From the NCBI GenBank assembly GCA_029959195.1, contig CP114119.1, positions 1,984,001 to 2,048,000 on the forward strand: a DNA stretch of 64,000 bases, in the 5' to 3' direction. The DNA comes from Dictyophora rubrovolvata. Its lineage: Eukaryota; Basidiomycota; Agaricomycetes; Phallales; Phallaceae. Below, one piece after another: positions 39,755 to 51,394 of this stretch. The notes under the pieces are model-generated. The model did no database searches and was not told where the DNA came from. It saw nothing but the letters and a program-made list of their open reading frames with translations. Every line of letters starts with the position of its first letter. The stretch's first letter is position 1. The translations under genes and the position numbers were made by a program.

Positions 39755-39820
39755 AGGAAGCCAATCTACCTCACTTTAGAGTAGAGCATGTAATGGAGCA
39801 CGTCTGTTATTTATTTTCAG

Positions 39821-39880
39821 CCAATCAAAACACTCGTGCGAGATGCACGTTCCTTGCCGCTTCTTGCCGCGCCCTGCCGC
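39821..39880 (+). promoter_or_regulatory. CCAAT box and three 10-base-phased TGCCGC repeats before the multicopper oxidase
   Basis: A CCAAT sequence lies at 39821-39825. Three blocks ending in TGCCGC follow at exactly 10-base spacing (39851-39860, 39861-39870, 39871-39880). They sit 80-140 bases upstream of the ATG at 39962, in the only 207 bases between two genes. One helical turn between copies would place three binding sites on one face of the DNA. A regulatory role is inference. Confidence 0.4.
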
Positions 39881-39961
39881 TCTTGGCGTACCTGTTCATC
39901 CATCATGTCCTCTACACACAGCTAATTTGAGTTCTCCATCATCGTCTACTTTACCTCGTTG

Positions 39962-42539
39962 ATGTTCGAAGTCTGCTCACGAGCTAGCAGTCGACCACGA
40001 TTCGAGGCGTTTTTGGTCCTGATTGCCGTTTGCACACCACTAGCTTACATATGGTCTCAACAAGCTGAATTTGGCTTTCCGCTGATTTCGCGTTGGAAAA
40101 TCCAGGAGCCAACTTCTATTCACATTCCCAGTTTACCCTCGCTTCGGCCTCAGTCCGAATCAGCGTTCGTCGTGTCCAAAATCAAAGGCCAACCTCCGCA
40201 GACTCGCGTCTATGATTTCTTCGTTGATCTCGTACAAGGTGCGCCTGATGGTGCGCAGCGTACAATGCTAGTGGTCAACGGTAATCGCTTTACATGTGCA
40301 AAAACATTCTTCACTGACTTTTTGCTAACCATAGGCATGTATCCCGGACCCACCATCGAGGCCAACCAGTGGGACCGAGTTATTGTGAATGTCCATAACA
40401 ATCTGCCGAATGCTACTAGTATTCATTGGCATGGACTAGTATGTTCGACGATATAACGTAGGAGTGGCTCCTCTAAAATTCTCTAGTTTCAAAATGGTAC
40501 CAATTACTACGATGGAACAGCCGGTATTACTCAATGCGGGATTCCGCCAGGACATAAGTTTACTTACAAGTACGTCACATCCGATTAATTCCAGCTAGTT
40601 TACCATTCTTTTCAATCATTTTTTGTAGCTTTACGTTTGATGATTATTATGGGACTACTTGGTGGCAGTAAGTTCACAATACCTTTATTATGTTTCCACT
40701 ACTAAGTTTTCTACACCAGCTCGCGTATGTGATTACATTTCTCTCTTAAACATATACTTCATCCACTTGCCGTGTGCCCACTCCAGATTGTAAGACAAGT
40801 CTATTTTTCGTTCCGTCACCATTTAATAGGGCTTTTTTCAGATTCGACTCAATACACTGATGGTATCACTGGTGCATTGATAGTTCATCCTACGAACCCC
40901 CCTCCGGACTTTCCAACGTGGGACGAAGAGCTAGTGATTCAAGTTTCGGATTGGTATCATGATATGAGTGAATCCCTTCTTGTCGATTACTTTTCTGTGC
41001 GTCTCACTTGGTTATCCCCTTCTCTTTTTACTCATTCATCTCCACCTCAGCCAGAAGGCATTACAGGCTACCAAGGAACAGAGCCTGTCCCAGACGCTGC
41101 AGTCAGTAAAAGTTTGAAATGTTATCAGTGATGATTTATAACACATCAGAACAGACTATTAATGGAGTCGGTCAATACTGGGCAACAGGGGAACTTATGG
41201 GTTCATATTTCAACGTGCGTACGCTTCTTTGATTCTCGATGTGGGACCTCATTAGTCTTGTCTTTAGTTTACATTACAACCCAACAAAGCGTAAGGCCCT
41301 TTGAATACACTTGCAGTAGTCTTTTATGAAGTTGGCAGATATCGTCTACGAATTGTGAATACTGGATCCTTCGCTAATATTCGTTTCTCCGTGGACTGGC
41401 ATCCCCTACTCCTGACCGAGGCGGATGGTACATTCATCGAGCCTGTCTTAGCAGAATCAATTAATATAGCTGTCGCCCAACGATATTCAGCCATCATATA
41501 TACAAACTCGACGCATTCAGAAAACAATACGTTTTGGATACGTGCATCCTTGGAAACTGACATGTTTCGATATGAGCGTATAGGGCAAACCCGTGATATC
41601 AGGGGTATCCTAAGGTTGGTTAAGTCACCTACTAATAATCACTTTTGACTGGGTATAGGTATGAAAACCCAGCCGGTGAATATGGCCTCCCGGGAGATCC
41701 TCACTCGCCAAATCCTGGTCCTGGCGTCCGAAATATGCTGAATGCCGATGGTTATACCAAGTTTAAGTCTTTCATTCCAGATCCTCCTCCCGAAGCAACG
41801 CGTGTATACTATATGACGATGTCCTTTCAAAATATTTGGAATCACATGTACTTCGCATTTTTCAATACTACGGTAACTTCATATACTCATTATCGCCGTC
41901 GCTGTTGTTGGGCTCACGCCTTCGTAGAGTTGGGAGTTCATGAAAGAGGACCCAACAATATTAAAGGTCCATCGAGACCCCAAAGGATACGCACCTGAAG
42001 GCTCAAGCATTGCATTTTATGATCAATTCATGATAACAGAAGACTCGGTTCAAGTTGTGGAATTACGAATAGTTGGTATTCCAGAATCAGCGGGCAGGCT
42101 CCAGGTCGCTAACTACGTTCATAGGATTATCTAGACGATGGGGGTCATCCTTTCCATATACATGGATTCCGACCGTGGCTGTAAGTTATATACATCCGAT
42201 ACTTGTCCAATTATTCATTCGCACAGCGTTGCCTCGGGGCCAGGAAGATATATAGGACAGTCGTTGGACAATCCGGATGCATTTCGACGAGATACATTCC
42301 TTGTACCACCATGGTCATACTACGTGGTTCGCTTTGTCACGGATAATCGTGCGCCTATCCTTAAAATGATTCTTTGAAAACCGGCTCAATGATTGTTTAT
42401 AGCTGGACTGTGGGCTTTTCATTGTCACATTACTTGGCATATGGCAGCTGGACTTCTAATGCAGATCAATTCCCTTCCTTCTAAAACCGCGGAATTCGAT
42501 ATTCCTCATGATATCATATCCCAATGCAGGATGCAATGA
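39962..42539 (+). CDS. Laccase-like multicopper oxidase with N-terminal membrane anchor
   Basis: An oxidase coupling one-electron substrate oxidation to reduction of O2 to water. From the ATG at 39962 the N-terminus has a hydrophobic stretch (FEAFLVLIAVCTPLAYIW) preceded by basic residues, so it is a signal anchor or signal peptide. The four copper-binding segments are all present: HWHG (about 40423), WWHSHYSTQY (40660-40860, read through two microexons), HPFHIHG (about 42150), and HCHITWHMAAGL (about 42420). The T1 axial position is Leu. Other landmarks are GMYPGPTIEANQWDR, the exon PEGITGYQGTEPVPDAA, YRLRIVNTGSF and FLVPPWSYYVVRFVTDN. The end is IISQCRMQ with TGA at 42537-42539. At least fourteen exons, all joinable in phase. 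There is no C-terminal membrane span, so it is not a classical Fet3 ferroxidase. The substrate cannot be read. Confidence 0.9.
40720..40724 (+). other. 5-base microexon in the multicopper oxidase
   Basis: The preceding exon ends TTGGTGGCA at 40667 before GTAAGT. The bases CTCGC lie between ACACCAG and GTATGT. Joined, they give W-W-H-S-(H), the copper-ligand motif. Skipping them and splicing 40667 to 40842 gives a stop within seven codons. The flanking introns are 52 and 62 bases. Confidence 0.75.
40787..40789 (+). other. Probable 3-base microexon in the multicopper oxidase
   Basis: ATT lies between CTCCAG and GTAAGA. Including it converts HSH-STQY to HSHY-STQY, restoring the one-residue spacer usual in the family (HSHxSTQY). 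It splits an otherwise 117-base intron into 62 and 52 bases, the normal size here. Omission keeps the frame, so its inclusion is inferred from family length. Confidence 0.55.
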
Positions 42540-42949
42540 ATCAGTCTTGCGAGTGCTAAAGCTTTGTGGAAGCATCTGTCACCGAGAAGTATCATAAACG
42601 CTCATATTTACCCCCAAATGCAATTTGTAATCGTCATTACCCGCCATGTATATGTACATATGTATATATACGTAACCTGATATACTAAACAAGAGGTTCC
42701 TCTGGTATGGAATCCTCAACTAATTCGGTTTGAAAGTCGTTACCCGTGTTGCCGTCTCCACGGTTTATGGAATGGTATAAAGCAAACCCGTGCGAACCGA
42801 ACGAAGTTAACAGATTTGAGCGGAAACAACCTTACCCTGTAGATGGCTTTGCAAAATGCATGTCGTATTACGATCATATTACGATCATAGAATTTTGAAA
42901 TAAAATACAGTTGACAATTAATTATAACTTGAAACCAAAGCCGAAAATT
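42540..42949. other. Convergent spacer between multicopper oxidase and RPB2
   Basis: A 410-base spacer with the 3' ends of both neighbours. It includes an alternating AT-rich run near 42645-42690 that may serve 3' end formation. No gene seen. Confidence 0.5.
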
Positions 42950-45900
42950 TTAATCTCTGATGCGACCAGTTGATTGTGTATACAACCTGGCAGCAATATT
43001 CATGCTTTGTAGTTCCTGAGGAATTTATTATCAGCGTAGGCATGAAGACATGCAAGTAGAAACAAACCTGTATCAGCAACTTGGCAGCGTAAGGAATATA
43101 CAATTGTGAAATTTGGGTTTTGTTTTTACATGCTCGGCATTCGAAACTTTGTTTTTTCTGTCCACCGGAAAGGGGGGGTACCGTTAGAATTGCACGATGT
43201 TACAGTTGTGACGCAGAAAAACTAACCAAATTAGCAATTGCCGTTAACCCGCAGCTATCGAGACACTTAGAACGTGATTGAGTTTATCCAATGGAGAACA
43301 CTTACATATCACAGACATGTAAACGATAAGCATCACTAGCATCAAACAATCGTTCTTTTAAGAACCCAGCTATACCGTGCGAAATCATACAATCACGCTG
43401 AGGAGGTCTTAGTAAATGACAGGCAAAAGCAAAATAGTCCCTTACTTCCATCTCTCCAAAACGTAAACCACCATCTCGGCTTCGACCTTCAACGGGTTGT
43501 CGTGTAAGTATCTGAACCGGTCCTCTAGCCCTGGAATGAATCTTATCGTCGACCATATGTTTCAGTCGCTGGTAATAGGTTGGGCCAAGATAAACTTGCG
43601 CTTGTAGTTTACGGCCGGTATGGCCGTGATACATGACTTCTAAGCCACGGGAGTGGTACCCTTGTTTCCTCAAAAGCGTTGACACTGACTCCACTGTCAA
43701 CTCGGTAAAAGGAGTAGCATCCCCTTCATTTCCAATCAAAGTAGCAACCTTGGAGAGTAAGCACTCGACCAAGTGACCGATTGTCATTCGAGATGGGATA
43801 GCGTGTGGGTTAATTATTATATCAGGTGTGATGCCTTCGGCAGTAAAGGGCATATCTTCTTGTCGATACATAATACCTATCGTTCCTTTCTGACCGTGTC
43901 GGGAAGCGAATTTATCTCCAGTCTGGGGGATACGAGTTGACCTAACGCGAACTTTTACAAAGCGGTGTCCATCATTGCCTGTGGTGATAAGAACTTGGTC
44001 CACTACACCACTCTCGGTGCTTTTCAATGGGGTAGACACGTCCCTTCTTGTATGACTACTCGTTTTTTGGCCCAACTCTTCACTCTCAGGAGGAATCGGG
44101 GCTGTTTTGCCTATTATAATATCCTCTCCTCGTACGCCAGTTCCAGGAGCGATGAGCCCGTCTTCTTCCAATTTATCGTATGTGCCGTGTTTCATACGAA
44201 GTGTCGTTTCTCGAGTCGGTTTCGTAAACTCCTCTAGCTGGTGTACACCAGATGACTTTTCCATGTCCATATAACTTCGATAGTAGATACTTCGGAAAAG
44301 TCCGCGATCTATGGAACTTTGATTCATAATGACGGAATCCTCTTGATTGTAACCACTGTAGCATAAAATAGCGACAATCGCATTTTGTCCCGCCGGTAGT
44401 TCTCTGAATTTCAAGTACTCCATGGAACGGGTAGTAGCCAAAGGTTTTTGAGGGTAGTAAAGAATGTTGGCCATCGTGTCCATTCGAATCAAAAAGTTTG
44501 TTAGGTAAATGCCCATGGCTTGTTTCCCCATTGCAGATTGATATGTATTACGGGGTGACTAAAAATGACGATAAGACACGGCTAACGCTAGCCAGGCACT
44601 ACTTACCTGATTATGATCAGGGAATGGAATAATGCTGGCACATATGCCTAAAATCATGCTGGGGTGAATCTCGCAATGTGTCCACGTGTGAGCATTCATC
44701 ACGGATTTCAAGCGTGCAGCTGGATCGAATTCGCTATCATTGACGGTCATTTGGATTCCTTGTTGCTGCAACCTAGAATTCTCAAGATCCTCTGGTGTCA
44801 TCGCAATCATGACCGTCTCTTCTTCTTCGGCATCTAACAATTCAATGACGCCCCCTTTAATAAGCTCATCCCATGTGTATTCCGTATTTGGTGCATCGTC
44901 TGGATGTTTTTGTTGCAGCCATTTAATATGCTTCTTCTGCAGAACCAATTGTTGGTTCTCCACGATGAAGAGAGGTCTGCATACCCGGCCAGCGTCAGTA
45001 TATAAACGTAACTCCCGTTCTCTGATGTCTCTAACAACGGAAACTTCAGAAGAGATGTCGTCTTTGCGACGGAGCTTTTTGATCGTTCTGACGAGATGAG
45101 CTGGTTCCCGATGAACCCCAAGCCAAACCCCATTGACAAAAACTTTAGTGCATGGGGTAGCGGAATGGGCATTCTCCTCAAGCGATTCCAGACCCCACTC
45201 CTCCAGGAATTCAATGACAGGCGGGGAAGGTGAACCAACGGATATACATGACATCAGTGCCAAATTCTTGACTAACCCACATGCTTGACCTTCCGGAGTC
45301 TCGGCGGGACAAACCATACCCCAATGAGTATTGTGAAGCTGACGTGGCTTGGCAATTTTTCCTTCACGTCCAAGAGGAGTGTTACAGCGACGTAAATGTG
45401 ATAAGGTAGACGCAAAGGTATATCGGTTTAGGACCTGCGAAACACCAGCTTTTGAGGACATTGACTTTTTCTGATCGCCCCAATTACCAGTGGCAAGCGA
45501 ATATTTCAGGCCATTTGTGATGGTATTCGCCTTCACTGCGAAATTGAGATTGAACTCCTTGTGTGTTTCAACACACTAGGTTTTCTCGCTCAATGAGTCT
45601 GTCTAGCAATTGGGTGGATCACAGCATACCTTCTGTAAATAACGATACACGTCCTTGGTAAGTTTGCGGAATAGCATACGGAACAAGCTGGCAAGTAATG
45701 GTCCTGCCAGATCCAGTCTTTTTTTCCCGAAATGATCACGATCATCTAGCTCGCGTCGTTCTAATGCAGCCAGAAGAAGACGATGAACCATGTAACCAAA
45801 GAAAAAAGCCTTCTTTGACTCTTGGCCTTCCATCATAGAGATATGCGGTAACATCTCTTTTTGCAGAATTTCCTGGGCATAGCGGAGTCGTCGTTCCCTC

Positions 45901-47147
45901 GATAAACCGGTAGTGGTACCACGATTTCCGATAAAGTCCAAAGCAACCTACATAGAGGAATGATTAAATGAACCATGAAAATGAGAAGAAGCGAACATCA
46001 CGATCTTGAATGACGAATCCGTCATCAATACAAGGTTTTAACATCTCGAGCATTTGAGCATCCTGCATGTCGTAGCAAATATGTTCTAAAATATCACGAT
46101 CTGAAATCACGCCAAGGGCACGAAATACAACCCATATTGGGATATCGGTTCTGATATACGGGATAGTAGCTTTGATTATGTTTCCGGACTTCGTAAACAA
46201 CTGTCAGGACGGCAACGTAATTTATGACAACCTTTAACACTCACGGATTTCTCTTGACCTCTGTGGAACATTTTTACTTGGAAAGTACTGACAGTCTTGC
46301 CACCTTTTTCGACAGCACTCCTGATCTCAGCCAAAAAATTGATGGGAGAAGGTTGTGCTTTGGCGAAGACGTAAACATGATTTCCAGCCATACGTTCTTG
46401 CGCAATTAAAACTTTTTCTGAGCCGTTGATGATAAAGTAGCCCCCTTGATCATATGGGCACTCGTTGAGATCATACAAATCACCTTCACCAAGACCGGCC
46501 AAAATACAGAAGTTGGATCGCAGCATTATGGGAACCTGAAGGAGAGGCGTATATGGGATTTACAAAATAGCGGAAATAAATAGCCTACCTTGCCAATCCA
46601 AACTTTTGTCATTCCTACATCCTCTAAACCCTCAGGTCGCCAATCCGTTTCGCCGTAGGGTTTGTTTGGGTCTTCATGACCGATAAGGATACGTTTCTTC
46701 ATTTCAATATACAAAGGGGCGGAATATGTCAAATTGCGCAAACGAGCCTCCTGAGGAAATACTGGAACGACACTTCCATCAGCTTCGGTCACGGTTGGTC
46801 TCGATAAATAGATTTGTCCGAATTCGATTTCATAGCGACGCTGAGGGAGATAAGGAGAGAATTGATCAGCAGATACTGCATTATCATACCGTCATGTCTG
46901 CTTCATGACCAGTGTGCTGGTCTGCCTGGTCCAGTATTAAATGCGAGGTTTCATCAACAAGCTCTTGCATGGTGTTCTGGACAAATTCGTCAAAAGAATC
47001 AAGCTGCTGTCGGACGAGACCCTTCTCAGCGAAGAATGATGAAATAACAGTCCAGCAATCTTCTTGCGTTATTTCCTCATAATCTTCTTCATCATAGCCT
47101 GTTTCATCAAGATCGTAAGTTTGAGTGTCATATGGCTCTGTAGACAA
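42950..47147 (-). CDS. RPB2: RNA polymerase II second-largest subunit RPB2
   Basis: RPB2 forms one side of the RNA polymerase II active-centre cleft. The start at 47147 gives [20 protein letters not shown] with [20 protein letters not shown]. Family blocks in order: [20 protein letters not shown]-like text (46.7 kb), [20 protein letters not shown] (46.45 kb), [20 protein letters not shown] (45.3 kb), [20 protein letters not shown] (44.3 kb), [20 protein letters not shown] (43.87 kb) and [15 protein letters not shown] joined to [20 protein letters not shown] (43.45-43.35 kb). The C-terminal zinc site is CDICG...CRACKNK, and the end is [12 protein letters not shown] with TAA at 42950-42952. A stop-free 48-base intron lies at 43398-43445, between GEME and RDCM. 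The gene is divergent from CWC25, with 292 bases between starts. Complete and intact. Confidence 0.96.
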
Positions 47148-47439
47148 CTTCAGCGTGAGCTAGCGGGCGAGAAAATTTTGCGGACCTTGTGACATTACGT
47201 TCGAACTTTTATGTGAAGTTTTGGGTTCTTTGAGAAGCAATAATTATGAGATGGCTAAACTTATAAGACCAAGGCAACGGGAGCTGGACAATAGCTATTA
47301 TTATCGGACGAACGATTTGAAGGACGGTGGCGAACACGGAGAATCTTAGCTTACGTAATGACTTGTTCGGAGTTCGAGTTTCACCTTTCGATCCACATCC
47401 ACATCTTTATCAACTTTCCATTAACAGTAAATAAGCAAG

Positions 47440-48699
47440 ATGGGTGGTGGCGATTTAAACATGAAGAAGTCTTGGCACCCGCTTCTGTTGAAGAATCAGG
47501 AGCGGGTTTGGTTAGAGGAAAAAAAGGCCGTAAGAATTGCTTTTTACATCAGAATGAATTAATTACCTGAGCGATCTTTTCTAGTTGGAAGAGAAGAAGA
47601 AGTTGGAACAATTAAGAAAAGAATTAGAAGAAGAAAGGCAGTTGCAGGAGCTGCAGCGGTTACAGGAAGAACAAACAGGGAAAAAGCGTTCGGAAAGGTT
47701 GGAATGGATGTACGCCACCCCGGCGACAGGCAGTAGTACATCAGCAAACGATTTGGAAGATTATCTTCTCGGAAAGAAGAGAGTAGATAAGATTTTAATT
47801 GGAGATGAAAATGCCAAGGTATGATTCACAGACACTGCTGACGAGCAATTTTTTAATTATAATTTGTTTCCCATTAGCTTGGAGCTTCGCACAAAAACTT
47901 TATCGCTGTTCAAAATGCAAACAACAGTCGAGATACGGCCTCGAAAATTCGCGAAGACCCTCTTTTTGCAATAAAGCAACAAGAACAGGCCGCATACCAG
48001 GCCTTACTTTCTAACCCTCTCCGTTTGAAAGAACTACAAGAACGCAATGGTGTCAAAGTGTCGAAAAAATTGGACAAGCAAGCTCGGAAGGAAGCAAAAG
48101 CGGAGAAAAAAAGATTAAAGCTATTAGCAAAGGAGCATGATAACTATACAGAACGTTCGCGAGGAAGAAGCATGTCTCGTTCAAGATCGCCTCCGCCTCG
48201 GCGTCGACCTTCCTTGCGTTCTCCGCAGTGGAGAAAACACCGTGATCGAAGTGCGAGTCCCAAGTCTCATTATCGCACTGATGATCGCCGATCCTACCAT
48301 CGAGCTTCCCGCAGCGATGACGATGAGGTCCGTCGAACTACAGCTCACCGCGGACAAAGCCGTCTTGCTTCTCCGCCAGCTGAAAGAGGATCTTCTAAAC
48401 TGCACTCCCAATCAAGTTCGGCTAGTGTCTCCACTGAAGATGATAGAGCCGCTCGCCTTGCGGCTATGGCAGTATCAGCCAGTAGCATGGAAGTCGAGCG
48501 CCGTCAAAGGCTTGAAGCTTTGCTAAAGAAAGAGAGGGAGGAATTAGAAAGGGAAGATCGCGAACGAGCTCGCTTGGCTAAAACAGGTGTCGGTGGGTTT
48601 TTGGAAGGGGAGAGACGTCGTGTTTATGCTGGTGGAATGGAAGGTGGATTAGCGGAACGCATCAGACGAGGAAGAGCAACTCTAGTTGGGGCGGACTAA
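47440..48699 (+). CDS. CWC25: Pre-mRNA-splicing factor CWC25
   Basis: CWC25 joins the activated spliceosome and promotes the first transesterification step. The ATG at 47440 gives [20 protein letters not shown] with [10 protein letters not shown], the invariant CWC25 N-terminus. After an intron come the coiled [20 protein letters not shown] and [20 protein letters not shown] with [12 protein letters not shown]. The third exon adds [20 protein letters not shown] and [14 protein letters not shown]. The C-terminal half is Arg/Ser-rich ([18 protein letters not shown]) like SR-type splicing proteins, and ends [18 protein letters not shown] at 48699. Three exons in phase. Confidence 0.94.
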
Positions 48700-49080
48700 A
48701 TATGTAGGTCGACGTTGTGTAAAGTGATCCTTTAATATGTATTCCTAAAGTATGTACATTGTATACTATGCCCAAGCCGTACAATGACATGTGACACATG
48801 AAATGTGACGTATGTGACAAATTGTAGCTACCATTCGTGGTACACCGTACCATGCAATCATGTACCGTGTGCACACATTGCCAACGAGCCCCGAAAAGAA
48901 TGGTATCGAGAAAGATTTGGATGGCGAGGTGAAGTCGCCGAAGTCAATAGAGGATAGGTTTGCTATAGTGGTTTTGCTCTCATAAGTGGAGTTTCTCATT
49001 GTTAAACTAGTCTCGTTCTTCTGCAAGCTCTTCGCCAATGTAAGCTCCTTTTTTTGCGCTATCCCTATATTCGTTTGTTT
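48700..49080. other. Intergenic with short repeats
   Basis: A 381-base spacer. ATGTGAC occurs three times within 30 bases (48789-48795, 48803-48809, 48812-48818), and a near-palindromic GTACC-rich stretch lies near 48838-48873. No gene seen. It presumably contains the CWC25 3' end and the promoter of the next gene. Confidence 0.4.
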
Positions 49081-50826
49081 ATGAACATAGCTAGACAAAC
49101 TTGGTTAACCTCTGCTTTTACCAAATTTTCAACAAAATCCCGCAGCGGTAAAAATAATGAGATTTGGCAACCCCCTCATACATTGCGTTTCAGAGGTAAA
49201 TGTGACATCGAGATAGGGCCCCATGTATTCTATGCAACGTCCGTCTACGAAGTGACCTATCAATCTTATTCCGTGCCTGCCGGACCTCCGAACGCGAATA
49301 CATCGAATACATTAGACGGTTCCACTCAACAATCTTTGCCATCTCCTTTCGCCGTCTCGTCAAACAACAACCATCTCTCCATTACAAATGAACTTATATC
49401 ACAAGTAAATATCGCCGCACAGACGAATCCCACGTTAGCTAATCTTATTGCGGTCGCTGCTTCTGGTTCAGCCACTGCTGAGCAGTTACAAACTCTAGGC
49501 GTTACGTTACAGTCGTTGGCTGAATCGAGAAATGCAGTATCAGCCTTTTCAAATGCCCCAGAAACAGCAATTTCTTCCTCAGCTGCATCGCCTAGAAACA
49601 ATGCCCACAGCTCGACTTCAACGAATAACCCATCAGTTTTGTCCCTCAGACCCCCTCAATTATCTAGGTCGTCTGTTGACTCCACTGCATGTCAAACTTC
49701 ATCAGCTGTCCATATTCCTGCTAAAGAGCCGGATGTCTTGATCGAATTTTATGAAAACTCCTCAGACAGGTGGATGCTCCCAAAAGACCTGGTTATGTAT
49801 GAGAAGCTCACTCGCTGGGATGGTGTTAATAGTTTTGCGGATATCATATTTTCCACCATTTTTCCTTTTCAACGCACGGCTTCACAACCCACATCACCAG
49901 ATGCGTCAACAAAGGAGACAGCCCAGGAGGATGTAATTCACCCAATTACACTACGTTTTTTCAATGTACCAATCTCAATCTGGAACTTATTTGCCGCAGC
50001 CGCGGCCGACGAGGAGCGGACGAAACGTGTTAGGGCGGCAATTGATGCTAAGGCGTGTATTTGTGCATCTATTCATATACATTTCTGTCGTCTAACGTTC
50101 AATTAGTTAAGTAAAGCCGCTACCCGGGTGTATCTACAGCATCAAATCCCAGATGGACCTCTTCTTTCCCAATTACAAGCAGTATGAGTTCAAACCTTTT
50201 CTTCTATTATGTATTTGCTCTAAACATATGCGCAGTCGGCTTCGGATAGATATCCCATGAAAGGTATTAAATCAAGCGGATTGACGACCGGTTCGGGGCA
50301 AAGCAGGCGCCGCGCGTCCGGAATTGCCGCCAAAGATGGCACCACGTCTGCCTCTAAAAGGAAAAAGCCAGCCCAGTCGAGAAAGATTGAGTCTCGCACA
50401 GGTACATGTGCAGTCTGTAAACGAGCATCGATCGTTTTAGCTCCAGATAGCGGTGAGATCACATCTTCAGTTGTCGTATACATGGGGCTAAAAGACACCC
50501 AATACTGACCTTCGGCAGTTTTTTGCCCGCCTTGCAAGAAAAAGGTTTTGGCCGGAGAAATTGTTCCACCTGCGACAGGATCTGTTCTTCCAATGCCTAC
50601 ATTAGAGCATCCTGGAAAACATGATGCAAAGTCCTCCGGAGACAGTGCAGCCGATTCGTCAGCGAAGCAAGTCGCACCTCCTTCGTTTACACCCACAGCA
50701 TATACTACACCCAATGGGCCTCAGTTTCAAAATTATTACATGTGGCAATCGCCTTACACGCATTATCAAACTCCTTCCGGTAGTGCAACTATGGAACCAG
50801 CTGCTCAAACAAATAAGAATCGTTAA
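49081..50826 (+). CDS. Unrecognised protein with C-terminal cysteine pairs
   Basis: I do not recognise the family. The ATG at 49081 gives MNIARQTWLTSAFTKFSTKS, then a conserved-looking block EIWQPPHTLRFRGKCDIEIG. A long Ser/Thr/Asn/Ala-rich linker (about 49290-49720) follows. A second ordered block is DVLIEFYENSSDRWMLPKDL with VNSFADIIFSTIFPF and PITLRFFNVPISIWNLFAA. Later exons give ATRVYLQHQIPDGPLLSQLQ. A basic stretch (SKRKKPAQSRKIESR) precedes two cysteine pairs, CAVC and CPPC, about 16 residues apart, compatible with a small zinc ribbon. The tail is Pro/Thr/Tyr-rich and ends TNKNR at 50826. Four to five exons join in phase. A nuclear, chromatin- or RNA-related role would fit the composition but is a guess. 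Confidence 0.65.
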
Positions 50827-51394
50827 TGATAACATCTCTGTTGGACAAGGCCCAGCGTCGTCGTAACAGGGTTCAGTACATGCTCCTCCGACATAATAAA
50901 CTTACGAAGTCACCTCTCGGTGGAAGCTGAATCTTCTAACGAGGATTTTATATGGATCAACATGCACGGATGTGCATGGCTTGTACAGCAGTCTTCTGTA
51001 ATTTGAAAAAGATCACGACTATAGTTTTCATTCTTAAGTATTGTATTATTGCTAACTATTAATTCATATTATCATCTTTGTCTAGTATTATACTTGGTGA
51101 GCTCGTTTGCGCTACTTCGATCTTGGCGTTGGTACTCGATCGTACATACTAGTAGTAGTCACATGATGTATAACTTCAATGAACACCTTCAGCACGCGAT
51201 CAACGACTCACTGTAAAATTTACTGTTGAAAACTGCGATTTTGATTTGCTGACATGTCATCCTCTCTCATTCTCATTGGATCCGACGTATTCCGGAACAG
51301 ACGTCTATAGCTGGACATCCAGCACGGTAGTCGGTTATCGTCCTTCATAGCTTATGTAAATACTCAGTGTTCACCCTGAAACTCGTCCACGATC
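50827..51394. other. Intergenic, DDB1 promoter side
   Basis: A 568-base spacer, AT-rich around 51000-51100. No coding sequence and no clear motif seen. Confidence 0.5.

Noticed and set aside
37441-42539. A metal or lignin-related gene cluster around the multicopper oxidase
   Set aside because: The neighbours are a Golgi-type PTM1-like protein and RPB2; no transporter, permease or second oxidase is present.
44740-45099. Plus-strand open frame opposite RPB2
   Set aside because: It lies entirely inside conserved RPB2 coding sequence and is a shadow.
50040-50106. Possible GC-AG intron (AAG|GCGTGT) in the Cys-pair gene
   Set aside because: A normal GT donor two bases later with the acceptor at TTAAG also keeps the phase, so a non-canonical intron is not needed.
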